The position numbers and the translations under genes are program-made. Shown one piece after another: positions 32,432-41,155 of a DNA stretch of 64,000 bases. The notes under the pieces are model-generated. The model was not told where the DNA came from and did not search any database. It worked only from the letters and a program-made list of their open reading frames with translations. The DNA is from Bacteroidota bacterium (lineage in GTDB: Bacteria > Bacteroidota > Bacteroidia > CAIKAF01), in contig VGMT01000007.1 in assembly GCA_016866335.1 (NCBI GenBank), positions 1 through 64,000 on the forward strand, given 5' to 3'. The stretch's first letter is position 1, and each line of letters opens with the position of its first letter.

Positions 32432-34342
32432 TTAATGTTGCTTAATAAACCGAACAGGGCGGCCTATATCTTCAAGCCAAAGGGCATAAACTCCGGGATT
32501 TAAGGTTTCAATGGACTTTCCTTCCGAAGGATTCCAAATACCGCTCATTACTTCGCGCCCAGCAACGTTTATTATTTTGAACGGGGTATTTCCGGCCAAT
32601 CCCGTTAGCCATACCTTTTCTGAACTAGGGTTGGGGTAAGGTTGTATGCTGTTGCCAACATGAGTAAGGTGCAGGTTCCCGTTCATGGTTATGCTGCCAT
32701 CTTGGTTTAAAAGCCATTGGTTTGGGTCAATTACCAATCCAGTCAATGAGCCTGAACAAGGCACAATAGCGGTCGAAATAGGTTGGGTAAGGTTCATTCG
32801 AACCAGCGTATCGCCGTTGGGTCGTTGAACCCTTAGCTCAAGGGGAACGTTGAAAAAGGGAACCGAAGTCGGCACCGAAGTGGTTTGACTCACCGATAGC
32901 CAAAGGGTGTCGTTTAGGTGTAAATATTCAACGCTAAAAGTCGGAAACCCCTCTCCATAATACCATTCCTGAAAAAAATCACTAAAATTAACTCCCGTAT
33001 GATTTTCCATCAATGCCTTAAACTGGGCCACGCTTGCTGTGCTGCCTCCATAGGTTTGAAGGTAAAGCCGCAAGCCAGAAAAAAAGACCGAATCGTTGTT
33101 TGCAATGGACCTCATGGTATGCAAAATGGCGGCCCCCTTATCGTAGGTTAGTCGGCCTGAAAAAATGCGGTTGACATCGGTGGTGTCGGGAACGTAAACG
33201 CTGCCCCCTGCTGACGACATTACATTTGTGTGGGTGGCATCCATCCAACTGCGGGCGTTTCCGTTTTGAACTTGCTCCCGATACAGGTATTCAGAATAGG
33301 AGGCAAAGCCTTCGTTCAACCAGATTTCTCGCCAATACGAGCAGGTTATATGGTCGCCAAACCATTGATGCCCCAATTCGTGTGCCGTGAGGTCTCGATT
33401 GAAAAAGCCTTGGGTGGTCATGGTTTGATGTTCCATTCCACCGCTAAATGGTGCCATGCAATGTCCGTATTTTTCGTCGGCAAATGGATAGGGGCCAAAC
33501 AGTTTAGAAAACTCCTCCATCATAGGAACCGTCTCGTCAATATCGGCCTGGAAATTGGGCAAGGTTCCCGGGTTGTCGTAAATGTAATTCAAAATATACA
33601 CGGGAGCAGAATTCACCGGATAGGCCGTTATGGCATATTCCACGTAGGTAGAAACCGAAACCGACAACAAGTAATAATCAATAGGGTGTTTATGCAGCCA
33701 TTCAAATCGGTGTCGGTTGTTCGAAACGGGTGTGATCGCCTCAAGAAGTCCATTGGAACCGGCTTTGTTTTGGGTTGAGGTGCTAATCCAAATTCGACAG
33801 GAATCTATTTTATCGGTTAGGCTTTGTTTGGCCGGCCACCAATCGCGGGCAGAATAGGGTTGTGATAAAGACCAAGTAACTTGGTTGCCCCAAGAAGGAC
33901 TGCTCCCGTTGGATAAGCCATTAAAAAATCCACCGTTTGGGGGGCTGCCAGCATAGGTAATGGAAGCGCTAAAGGTTTGCCCCTGTAAAATGCTGTTTGA
34001 AAGCGTTGCCGTAACTACATTGCCGTTGCGCTGATAGGGTACGGCTTGCCCGTTGATGCTTAGGTTCGATATGCTTAGGTTTGAATGCAGTTCTACAATG
34101 TACTGAGAAAGGGGCTGCAAGGCCACTGCCACCGTGGTAGCTTTTCCTGCAATGGCGTTTGATGTCCGTTCCAATTCTAAATCCAAATGTACATACCGCA
34201 CATCGTAAGCATTGGTACCCGGTACGTCAAGGTGAACTCCGGGTACAATTCCGCCCGAAGCGGTTTTTGAAATGGAACAGGGATGCTGACTGAAACCGTA
34301 GTTGGCCATCAGCGTGCCAATTAAAATGGGAAGAAATTTCAT
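32432..34342 (-). CDS. Secreted M1 family aminopeptidase with T9SS C-terminal sorting domain
   Basis: A 636-residue exported zinc peptidase. Signal peptide (1 to about 19, NYGFSQ); M1 N-terminal beta domain (about 35-240); catalytic domain with the GGMEH variant of GAMEN, the zinc motif HELGHQW and the third ligand in WLNEGFASYSEY; and a type A sorting domain at the C-terminus (IQPYPNPSSEKVWLTG to GVYALWLEDIGRPV). It is therefore secreted by the type IX system and either released or anchored at the surface. The ATG at 34342 starts the signal peptide; the longer frame runs into a 143-bp repeat. A TATCTTTG box ends 4 nt before the ATG. Confidence 0.93.
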   Translation of the reverse strand: MKFLPILIGTLMANYGFSQHPCSISKTASGGIVPGVHLDVPGTNAYDVRYVHLDLELERTSNAIAGKATTVAVALQPLSQYIVELHSNLSISNLSINGQAVPYQRNGNVVTATLSNSILQGQTFSASITYAGSPPNGGFFNGLSNGSSPSWGNQVTWSLSQPYSARDWWPAKQSLTDKIDSCRIWISTSTQNKAGSNGLLEAITPVSNNRHRFEWLHKHPIDYYLLSVSVSTYVEYAITAYPVNSAPVYILNYIYDNPGTLPNFQADIDETVPMMEEFSKLFGPYPFADEKYGHCMAPFSGGMEHQTMTTQGFFNRDLTAHELGHQWFGDHITCSYWREIWLNEGFASYSEYLYREQVQNGNARSWMDATHTNVMSSAGGSVYVPDTTDVNRIFSGRLTYDKGAAILHTMRSIANNDSVFFSGLRLYLQTYGGSTASVAQFKALMENHTGVNFSDFFQEWYYGEGFPTFSVEYLHLNDTLWLSVSQTTSVPTSVPFFNVPLELRVQRPNGDTLVRMNLTQPISTAIVPCSGSLTGLVIDPNQWLLNQDGSITMNGNLHLTHVGNSIQPYPNPSSEKVWLTGLAGNTPFKIINVAGREVMSGIWNPSEGKSIETLNPGVYALWLEDIGRPVRFIKQH

Positions 34343-34346
34343 ACGG

Positions 34347-34354
34347 CAAAGATA
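34347..34354 (-). promoter_or_regulatory. -7 promoter box of the M1 peptidase gene (leaderless)
   Basis: The minus strand reads TATCTTTG, 4 nt before the ATG at 34342, so the mRNA should begin at or beside the start codon. Confidence 0.5.
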
Positions 34355-34431
34355 CAGGTATAACATTGATTTTGGGTAGGTTTTGAGCCGACAATCTACC
34401 ATAAAATTCAGCAAAGATGAACCGGGACGCC

Positions 34432-34574
34432 GCGGGCGGGATTGAACCAGGTAGCCCAAAAGCAAAACGGCCATGGGCCCGCGTGCTGCGGAGGCGACTT
34501 CAGGAGCCACCGCAAAGCCGCTGGGCCCAGGCCGGTTTGCTGAGGACTACCGGTGAAAGCCCGATACCCGCCCC
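34432..34574 (-). repeat. 143-bp interspersed repeat, copy B (reverse)
   Basis: Same element as at 22218, here the most diverged copy (core TTTGCGGTGGCTCCTGAAG then TCGCCTCCGC; ends GGGGCGGG and CCCGCCCGC). It occupies most of the 313-bp gap between the M1 peptidase and DUF4397 genes; the rest of that gap is the terminator at 34582-34614 and the M1 promoter. Confidence 0.8.
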
Positions 34575-34581
34575 AAAACAC

Positions 34582-34614
34582 AAAAAAAACGGTCCAACCG
34601 AAGTTGAACCGTTT
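34582..34614 (-). terminator. Rho-independent terminator with TTCG tetraloop
   Basis: On the minus strand a 12-bp stem (AAACGGTTCAAC with GTTGGACCGTTT, one G-T pair) closes a TTCG tetraloop and is followed by eight T. It lies 42 bp past the stop of the DUF4397 gene. Confidence 0.85.
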
Positions 34615-34655
34615 AAATTTTTCAAACCTTGATTAAGCCAAGGTGGAATCAGATA

Positions 34656-36404
34656 TTATTTGATGAAAGGAATGGCTACGCGAGCGTTTTCACCAGTCAA
34701 AGTTAAGAAATACTGACCTGATGAAAGGCTGCTCATGTTGACCGAGATGCTGTTGTTGCCTTCGGTCAATGCAACGTTGCCAAACTTAGCAACTTCGCGA
34801 CCCAATCCGTTTACTATGCTCATTTCGGCATTGAAAGAACGGGTTGAAACGAAGGTCAAGGTTGAAACTTCGTTCACTGGGTTTGGAAACAAATTCATTT
34901 GGCTTAGACCGCTTGCGCTTTCCAATGACATTACAGGAGTCAATTCTACCAAATTTCCGCCGTTAGGGAAGGCAACCCACAAACCGAAAGGCTGTAAATT
35001 GGTTACGTTTTCGTCGTTAGGTGTTAGGAAGCCTGTTGCAAAAATGGTAAGACCAAGACCAGACAACGAAGTCAGCGGAGCTGCAAATGTAGCCACAGTG
35101 GTGTTGTTGTCGTTGGCAGGAGTAATACGGATTTGACCATCGGCAATGGTAGGGATAGGCAGATAACCTTGGTATTCGCCGAAGCTGATGTCGTTTACCA
35201 AAACGCTGCCAGTAGAACCAACGGCATCAACCATAGGAGCGTCAGGTGAATGGTGGAATACAGCGATGCTTACTGTGGTTGGACTGATTGACCAAGGACG
35301 CGAATTAGGAAGTACATCCAATCCGAAGGCTACGTTGCTGCCGTTTACACTAACCGAATGCGCAAAATTGGTTCCGCTTGTGTTGGCTAATCCCGCTGCA
35401 ACCACTTGATAGGTTGTATTTCTTGCCAACGATGCAGGAATTTTAACCAATGCACCTAGAGTGTCGGTTGTGTTTGGAGCCGAAAACAACACACGGTAGT
35501 TGCCAGAAGGAATCAACAAATATGGGGTAGCTTGCAAGTAGCCTACGTTGTTGAATGGAACAACAGCACCGGTTGAAGTTACCACGTCAATGTCAACGGC
35601 GGCAACCATTGGGTCTGGTGAATTATGTACAATTTGAATGCGGCTAGCATCGGTTTGTGGCAATGCCAATACGGTTCCATCAACCAAAGCTACAAACAGG
35701 CCAAAGGCTGGTTCTCCCATTGCTGGAGTCAATTTTCCAGAGGCAAAAACCACCCCGGCAGCGCCACCGGCGTTCAATGTAGCCAAAGGAATACCAAAGC
35801 CTTCAACCATGGTGTTGAAATCGGTGGCCGGAGTCAACAACGACAGCAAATCAGAGGCGGGCAACGAAGCCTGGCCAGAAAATGCGCCAAAAGCCAAGGA
35901 AGAAACAGCTGGAGTTAGGGCGTTCAGATTGGTGAAAACAGCTACTGCAGGAGCATCGGTGCTGCCATGGAAGATGTTTACATCAAAATTGTTTGAGCTT
36001 CCTGCTGTTAAAGCACCGGTTCCGAAAAACAGGTTAAATGGATGAGTCATGCTACCAACCTCGCCTGCAGCAACTGCCACATACGAAGAACCTGCGGTTA
36101 GGGTAGGAAGAGCAAACGATACCAAGGTGTCGTTGATGGTGGTACCCACACCGAACTCAGGAGCTACCGCTACACGGGCGTTGGTTAAACCTCCAGGCAC
36201 CTGCAAATAGGTTGTGGCTGCGCGGAAAGAAAGGTTGTCAATCAATGGATTGGAAGTAAAACCAGAGCCCAAGTCAACGTAGATATCTACGGTAGCCGCC
36301 GCTGGAGTTGGACAGTTATGAATAATTTGCACATTGGCATTTTGAGCCTGAGCAACCACGATTGTGGAAGCAACGGCCAACATCGAAAGAAATTGTTTTT
36401 TCAT
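34656..36404 (-). CDS. Secreted protein with four DUF4397 repeats and a T9SS sorting domain
   Basis: A 582-residue protein: signal peptide (1-20, STIVVAQAQ), then four tandem DUF4397-type beta domains that each start with a phrase like VQIIHNCP, VNIFHGSTDAP, IQIVHNSPDP or IAVFHHSPDAP (near 25, 140, 255 and 385), and a type A sorting domain (about 495-582, MNLFPNPVNEVSTL to GQYFLTLTGENARVAIPF). The repeats resemble cell-surface adhesin-like modules of unknown ligand. It is strongly Ala/Thr/Val biased, as expected for secreted structural proteins. It is followed by a strong terminator, suggesting abundant expression from its own promoter. Confidence 0.9.
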   Translation of the reverse strand: MKKQFLSMLAVASTIVVAQAQNANVQIIHNCPTPAAATVDIYVDLGSGFTSNPLIDNLSFRAATTYLQVPGGLTNARVAVAPEFGVGTTINDTLVSFALPTLTAGSSYVAVAAGEVGSMTHPFNLFFGTGALTAGSSNNFDVNIFHGSTDAPAVAVFTNLNALTPAVSSLAFGAFSGQASLPASDLLSLLTPATDFNTMVEGFGIPLATLNAGGAAGVVFASGKLTPAMGEPAFGLFVALVDGTVLALPQTDASRIQIVHNSPDPMVAAVDIDVVTSTGAVVPFNNVGYLQATPYLLIPSGNYRVLFSAPNTTDTLGALVKIPASLARNTTYQVVAAGLANTSGTNFAHSVSVNGSNVAFGLDVLPNSRPWSISPTTVSIAVFHHSPDAPMVDAVGSTGSVLVNDISFGEYQGYLPIPTIADGQIRITPANDNNTTVATFAAPLTSLSGLGLTIFATGFLTPNDENVTNLQPFGLWVAFPNGGNLVELTPVMSLESASGLSQMNLFPNPVNEVSTLTFVSTRSFNAEMSIVNGLGREVAKFGNVALTEGNNSISVNMSSLSSGQYFLTLTGENARVAIPFIK

Positions 36405-36565
36405 TTTAAAGGTGTTTAATTTGAAAGGGAAACATTGAACCTTAGTTTTTGTTTTCGCCGTTTTGAATTTTAAGAAACAAAACCACCCCAGTGTTCAGCA
36501 GATTCCTTGAATTGGTCAACATTTCCTTATTTTGCGTCGGTTTTATCTTTAACTAATTTTAAGGT

Positions 36566-37984
36566 ATGAATTGGGAGTATCAGCAACCAAACCAAGATGA
36601 CAACAGGTTTTTGATGGAACTGCTTGGAGCGGAACGGGTGCGTTCCGATTCCGATTCCATTCAATCGGCGGCATCCGATATGACCGAGGACTTGGTTTTC
36701 TTGCCCGGCTTGGTGGTTTTTCCCGAAACAACCCAAGAGGTAAGTCAAATTGCAATCCATTGCCATCAACGGAATATCCCCCTAACCGTTCGGGGCGCAG
36801 GGACCGGACTTAGCGGCGGGGCTTTGCCCGTACAGGGGGGAATTGTTCTTTCTACCGCCCGAATGAACGCACTGCCCACCATTGATGAAGCCAACATGCA
36901 GGTTTTTGTTCAACCCGGCGTGATTACCCAAGTTTTGCAAGAATGCGTTGAAGAAAAGGGCTTGTTTTATCCGCCCGACCCATCCAGCCGCGGTTCTAGT
37001 TTTATTGGGGGTAATTTGGCCGAATCCTCGGGTGGCCCACGGGCTGTTAAATACGGGGTTACAAAAGATTATGTGCTGAACCTTGAGGTGGTTTTGGCCG
37101 ATGGCCGTATCATGCAAACCGGTGCCCGGGTGCTTAAAAACGCAACCGGCTACAATTTGACCCAGCTAATGATTGGTAGCGAGGGTACCTTAGCCATTAT
37201 TACAGGTATTACGCTGCGGTTGATCCCTTTGCCGGCTTTGCGTTGGACCTTTTTGGTCCCTTTTCAGAATCCAAATCAGGCGGTTTCGGCCGTAGCCCAT
37301 GTGTTCAAAGCCGGGCTAACGCCCTCGGCCATGGAATTTATGGAGCGCGAGGCCATTGCCTACACCCTTGCAAAGCGGCCCGATTTGTCTTTTCCGGAAC
37401 CGAATTTGGCCCCGGCTTATTTGCTGGTTGAACTCGATGGTTTCGACGAAGACGAACTGCAGCGCCAAACCGAGAGGCTGATACCCGTTCTAGATGGCCA
37501 TCAGCCCAATGAAATTTGGATGGCTACCACCGCCGCCGAAACCGAGGGCCTTTGGAAGGTGCGACGTTCCATCGGCGAGGCCGTGAAATCGCATTCCATA
37601 TATAAGGAAGAAGACACGGTGGTGCCTAGGTACTTTTTGCCCGAATTGCTCAGCTATGTTAAGGACTTGGGTGCTGAGTTCGGCTTCGAATCGGTATGCT
37701 ACGGGCATGCCGGCGACGGAAATCTGCATGTTAATATTCTGCGCGGACAGCTGAGCGAGCAGGCTTGGGAGCAAGAATTGCCCAAGGCCATCCGCAAATT
37801 GTTTCAGAAGGTCAAGGAATTGGGCGGTACCTTGTCGGGCGAACATGGCATTGGTTGGGTGCAAAAAAACTACATGGATGTGGTTTGCAGCCCGGCTCAG
37901 CTGGACATGATGCGCGGAATTAAGGCGGTTTTTGACCCAAAGCACATTTTAAATCCGGGTAAAATTTTCCCAGATACAGACTGA
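36566..37984 (+). CDS. FAD-linked oxidase, GlcD/D-lactate dehydrogenase type
   Basis: A 472-residue flavoenzyme of the PCMH/VAO superfamily. The FAD-binding domain has TVRGAGTGLSGGALPVQGG (about 70-88) and PPDPSSRGSSFIGGNLAES; the C-terminal FAD-oxidase domain has CYGHAGDGNLHVN and LSGEHGIGWVQK. It oxidises a 2-hydroxy acid such as glycolate or D-lactate; which one is not decidable. No GlcE/GlcF partners adjoin. The gene looks visibly GC-richer than its neighbours, notably in its 3' half, and ends against a 143-bp repeat. The ATG at 36566 is the first in frame. Confidence 0.9.
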   Translation: MNWEYQQPNQDDNRFLMELLGAERVRSDSDSIQSAASDMTEDLVFLPGLVVFPETTQEVSQIAIHCHQRNIPLTVRGAGTGLSGGALPVQGGIVLSTARMNALPTIDEANMQVFVQPGVITQVLQECVEEKGLFYPPDPSSRGSSFIGGNLAESSGGPRAVKYGVTKDYVLNLEVVLADGRIMQTGARVLKNATGYNLTQLMIGSEGTLAIITGITLRLIPLPALRWTFLVPFQNPNQAVSAVAHVFKAGLTPSAMEFMEREAIAYTLAKRPDLSFPEPNLAPAYLLVELDGFDEDELQRQTERLIPVLDGHQPNEIWMATTAAETEGLWKVRRSIGEAVKSHSIYKEEDTVVPRYFLPELLSYVKDLGAEFGFESVCYGHAGDGNLHVNILRGQLSEQAWEQELPKAIRKLFQKVKELGGTLSGEHGIGWVQKNYMDVVCSPAQLDMMRGIKAVFDPKHILNPGKIFPDTD

Positions 37985-38010
37985 AGAATCGCTGCTTTTT
38001 TTGATTTTTT

Positions 38011-38153
38011 GGGCGGCAGCCGGGCTTTCAGGGGTAGTCCGCGGTGGCCGGAAAGCGGGCCCAGCGGGCTTGCGGTGGCTCCTAAAGTCGCCTCCGCGCC
38101 ACGCGGGCCCAGCTCCGGCCCCCTTGCGGGCAACTCCCTTCAATCCCTGCCGC
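38011..38153 (+). repeat. 143-bp interspersed repeat, copy C (forward)
   Basis: Begins GGGCGGCAGCCGGGCTTTC and ends with CAATCCCTGCCGC; the core is TTGCGGTGGCTCCTAAAG then TCGCCTCCGC. With the terminator at 38227-38259 it accounts for the 302-bp gap between convergent genes (FAD oxidase and YugP-like peptidase). Open frames through it are not genes. Confidence 0.88.
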
Positions 38154-38226
38154 AAAAACGAATCTGCCCCGGTATTTAATGGGTGGCTCAGCGCCTTTCT
38201 GCTTTTCAACTTGGCCGCATTACTAA

Positions 38227-38259
38227 AATAAAAAAGGGCCAAACAAACGTTGACCCTTT
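38227..38259 (-). terminator. Rho-independent terminator of the YugP-like peptidase gene
   Basis: On the minus strand AAAGGGTCAA pairs with TTGGCCCTTT (one G-T pair) around a short loop and runs into T-rich sequence. It lies 27 bp past the stop at 38287. Confidence 0.65.
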
Positions 38260-38286
38260 GCAATCTAAATAAGACCTGCGCTTAAA

Positions 38287-38976
38287 TTAATCGCGCCGCC
38301 CTAAAAACATCATTACATAATACAGCAGAACAGTAAGCGAAGATAGGGCCGCAACAACGTAGGTGGTTGCCGCCAAACGCAAGGCTTGACTCGCTTTTTC
38401 ATGCTCCTCTCCGTAGGTCAGTCCGGTGCTGTTCAACCACATCAACCCACGGTGCGTTGCATCGAATTCAACGGGCAGGGTAACCAAGCTAAACAGGGTG
38501 ATGGCACCCTGAGCCACGATAATGATTATGAGCATGGTTTCGTTGTTGTACAAGTTGAACATCAGCCCCCCAAAAATAGAAGCCAGAAAAATAAAGTTGA
38601 TAACCTGGTTGCTAATGTTAACCAATGGAACCATGGCAGACCGAAACTGCAAAAAAGGATAGGCCGTAGCATGCTGAACAGCGTGTCCACATTCATGTGC
38701 CGCTACCGCTGCTGCCGAAACCGAGGCTCCGTTGTACACCTCTGGGCTTAGGTTTACGGTTTTGTTTGCAGGATTGTAATGGTCGGTTAAAGTACCTTGA
38801 ACACAGGTTACCTGAACGTCGTTGATTCCGTTTTCCCTAAGCATTCGTTCTGCCACTTCTCGGCCGGTTAGTCCAGACTTCAATGGAACTTTGGTGTAGG
38901 CATTAAAACGGTTTTTCAGGCGCATGCCTACCAGCAAGCTAACCACCATAAAAAAGCCAATGATTAGAAATAACAT
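38287..38976 (-). CDS. YugP-like zinc metallopeptidase (membrane)
   Basis: A 229-residue membrane protein with an N-terminal anchor (1-17, MLFLIIGFFMVVSLLVG), a zinc motif HECGH within AAHECGHAVQHATAYPFLQFRS (about 93-114), and three more hydrophobic helices (about 130-150, 155-175 and 200-222). It belongs to the YugP/DUF zinc metallopeptidase_2 family, whose substrates are unknown. Monocistronic with its own terminator. Confidence 0.9.
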   Translation of the reverse strand: MLFLIIGFFMVVSLLVGMRLKNRFNAYTKVPLKSGLTGREVAERMLRENGINDVQVTCVQGTLTDHYNPANKTVNLSPEVYNGASVSAAAVAAHECGHAVQHATAYPFLQFRSAMVPLVNISNQVINFIFLASIFGGLMFNLYNNETMLIIIIVAQGAITLFSLVTLPVEFDATHRGLMWLNSTGLTYGEEHEKASQALRLAATTYVVAALSSLTVLLYYVMMFLGRRD

Positions 38977-39152
38977 AGTTTTAGATTATTTAATTTTGGA
39001 ATTCAAAGTTCGCATTTTTTAAAGGCATCTACAAGGTTGTTCAATCTCAGGCACGTTAAAATTGTATAAAGTGCATGAATGGAACGCTTACCTGGTATCG
39101 AATTGGTCTTTTTGGGTTTTAAAACAATCCTTTTGGGCAGATTGCTGCATTT

Positions 39153-40286
39153 TTAAACAGGCATTTCCATGACCTCATAGGTCTTGTAAATTTCTCCTCC
39201 TATGTTCAGTAAAGGCCTTTTCATGGGTTCATTGTCTTCCACAATGTAGCTGGCTTCGGCCCAAGTTGCGCCGCGTTCCAATCCCCGTTTGGTAATTTGC
39301 AGGTACATAAGGGCATCCAATCCTTTGCGTTGGTATTCGGGCAATACACCCAGAATAACAATTCGTACGCATTTTATTTTTTTGGCCTTGGTAAACATAT
39401 CTATCCAATTGAAGGGAAATAAATTGCCCTTCCACGACCGGAATACTTCGTTGTAATCGGGCAGGCAAATGCATCCCCCAACCACCTCGCCATCTACTTT
39501 GGCCAGCATAACCAATCGTGGGTCGGTAATTTGCTTTAATTCGGTGGTTATGTTGTCAAATTCGGCATCGGTTAAAGGCACCCAGCCGTGGTTGTTGACG
39601 GTAGTCCAGGCTTTGTTAAAAAGCCCCCTAAAGGTTTTAACTCCCTCGTCAAAACGCTTCATATCCAAATCGACCAGTTCAAAATTCAGGCGATGTTTTA
39701 ATGCAGCCTCAATCCGATCTATCCGTTCAAGGTTCTTTTCAAGAATTTTAGGTCCATCAAACCGAAAGGCGAACAATTTTTTGATGGGCTGCAAACCGTA
39801 AGCGGCATACAAAGAATAATACCAACGTGCGTTGTAGGTTGATAGAATTACATGTTGCTGGTCAAACCCATCAATCATTACCCCGTAATCTTCGTTTGAT
39901 GAAGGACTGGCGGGTCCCCGCATGTGGGAATAATTTCGGTCTTTCAACCATGCGCGGGCGGTATCCAAAAGGCTATTTGACACTTCAACATCGTTGATGC
40001 ATTCAAAAAAACCAAAAAAGCCCACCCGGTCTTTCCAGGTTTCGTTGTGAAGGTGGTTGACGATTGCCGCAATGCGTCCCAGCACTTTGCCATTTCTTTC
40101 CGCAATAAAGGCCTCCATTTCCCCATGTTGAAAAAAGGGGTTTTTGTCTTTTTGAAATACCTTTCGGTAACTGCTTTTTAATGGAGCCACCCAAATAGGA
40201 TCGTTTTTGTAAATCTCCCAAGGGAAAAAAATGAATCGTTCCCAATCTGATTTGCTTGAAACTGTGCGTATAGTTATTTGGCTCAT
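39153..40286 (-). CDS. GNAT-fold N-acetyltransferase-like protein
   Basis: A 377-residue cytosolic protein. The C-terminal part (about 275-370) has GNAT-like acyl-CoA motifs: VRIVILGVLPEYQRKGLDALMY (motif A with Q-R-K-G-L) and a following RGATWAEASYIVEDN. The N-terminal half (ITIRTVSSKSDWERFIFFPWEIYKNDPIWVAPL, then AFIAERNGKVLGRIAAIVN) also resembles a half-GNAT. It is a well-known conserved hypothetical in Bacteroidota. The substrate is unknown. It is divergent from the methyltransferase gene at 40421. Confidence 0.75.
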   Translation of the reverse strand: MSQITIRTVSSKSDWERFIFFPWEIYKNDPIWVAPLKSSYRKVFQKDKNPFFQHGEMEAFIAERNGKVLGRIAAIVNHLHNETWKDRVGFFGFFECINDVEVSNSLLDTARAWLKDRNYSHMRGPASPSSNEDYGVMIDGFDQQHVILSTYNARWYYSLYAAYGLQPIKKLFAFRFDGPKILEKNLERIDRIEAALKHRLNFELVDLDMKRFDEGVKTFRGLFNKAWTTVNNHGWVPLTDAEFDNITTELKQITDPRLVMLAKVDGEVVGGCICLPDYNEVFRSWKGNLFPFNWIDMFTKAKKIKCVRIVILGVLPEYQRKGLDALMYLQITKRGLERGATWAEASYIVEDNEPMKRPLLNIGGEIYKTYEVMEMPV

Positions 40287-40386
40287 TCTGCTTTTATTAG
40301 GGTTTCGGCCGAAGCTGCAATTCGATTTTTTTCAGGGTTAAAAGTAGCGATTTTGCGATTAGATTGCCAAAGTGCTGGGCTAGGGC

Positions 40387-40417
40387 TTGGCCTGTGTTTC
40401 AATGCGTTTTACCTTTG
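40387..40417 (+). promoter_or_regulatory. Promoter of the methyltransferase gene, leaderless
   Basis: TTG at 40387-40389 and TACCTTTG at 40410-40417 are 20 bp apart, matching the Bacteroidota -33/-7 pair. The ATG at 40421 is only 3 nt after the -7 box, which also argues against the longer TTG-initiated frame from 40364. Confidence 0.6.
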
Positions 40418-40420
40418 AGC

Positions 40421-41137
40421 ATGGCTAAGCACACGGGGTTCAATACTGTTTTCCGTTTCAAGGAATTTACCTTGCACCAAGGCAATGAGGTTTTTCGGTT
40501 GGGTACCGATGCCGTTTTATTGGGTTGTTGGGCTCATCTTTCGGTTCAGGGTGGGCCCATTCTTGATGTGGGCACAGGAACCGGCGCACTGGCACTGATG
40601 GCGGCCCAACGGACTAGCCGAGAAATTTTGGGTATTGACATATCGGCCGAATCGGTAAACCTAGCTCAAAAAAATGCAAATTTAAGCCCTTGGTCATCCA
40701 GGATTCGGATGCTCGAGGCCTCCATCGAATCGTTTCAGCCCGAGGTTTCTCCCTACGATATCCTAATGAATCCTCCTTATTTTTTAAATCATACTCCCAA
40801 CGCTCGGGCAGATTTAAGTTCAGCGCGGCACGGGAGTAGCGATTTACCTATGCGGTGGTTCGGTAGCCCCGCCTTTTTGAACATGGAACAGGGCAACATT
40901 CACATGATTATTCCCTCGAGTTCTTTTTTGATTTGGGAAAAGGCATGGAAACACCATGGTTGGTTTTTGAATAGGCATTTAAGGGTTCAAGGACGTTATC
41001 AGGGTCCAATAATTCGGTCGGTTTTAGGTCTTAGCCGAACCCAATCTAGGGTGCACATGGAAGAAATGTACGTTTACGAATTAAACGGAGACCGCAGCGT
41101 GGGGTATCGGAACCTTAGCGCTCAATTTTATTTGTGA
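40421..41137 (+). CDS. tRNA1(Val) adenine(37)-N6-methyltransferase-like (TrmN6/YfiC)
   Basis: A 238-residue class I methyltransferase. SAM-binding motif I is ILDVGTGTGALALMAAQ (about 48-64), motif II region is ILGIDISAESVNLAQKNA, and catalytic motif IV is ILMNPPYF (about 121-128), the NPPY of N6-adenine methyltransferases. The N-terminal RFKEFTLHQGNEVFRLGTDAVLLG is the TrmN6/YfiC signature. The target is probably A37 of tRNA-Val. Confidence 0.9.
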   Translation: MAKHTGFNTVFRFKEFTLHQGNEVFRLGTDAVLLGCWAHLSVQGGPILDVGTGTGALALMAAQRTSREILGIDISAESVNLAQKNANLSPWSSRIRMLEASIESFQPEVSPYDILMNPPYFLNHTPNARADLSSARHGSSDLPMRWFGSPAFLNMEQGNIHMIIPSSSFLIWEKAWKHHGWFLNRHLRVQGRYQGPIIRSVLGLSRTQSRVHMEEMYVYELNGDRSVGYRNLSAQFYL

Positions 41138-41155
41138 GGCACTGAGGCTTTAGGG

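Noticed and set aside
33230-33778. 182-codon open frame on the plus strand
   Set aside because: Antisense to the M1 peptidase catalytic domain; no start signals or similarity.
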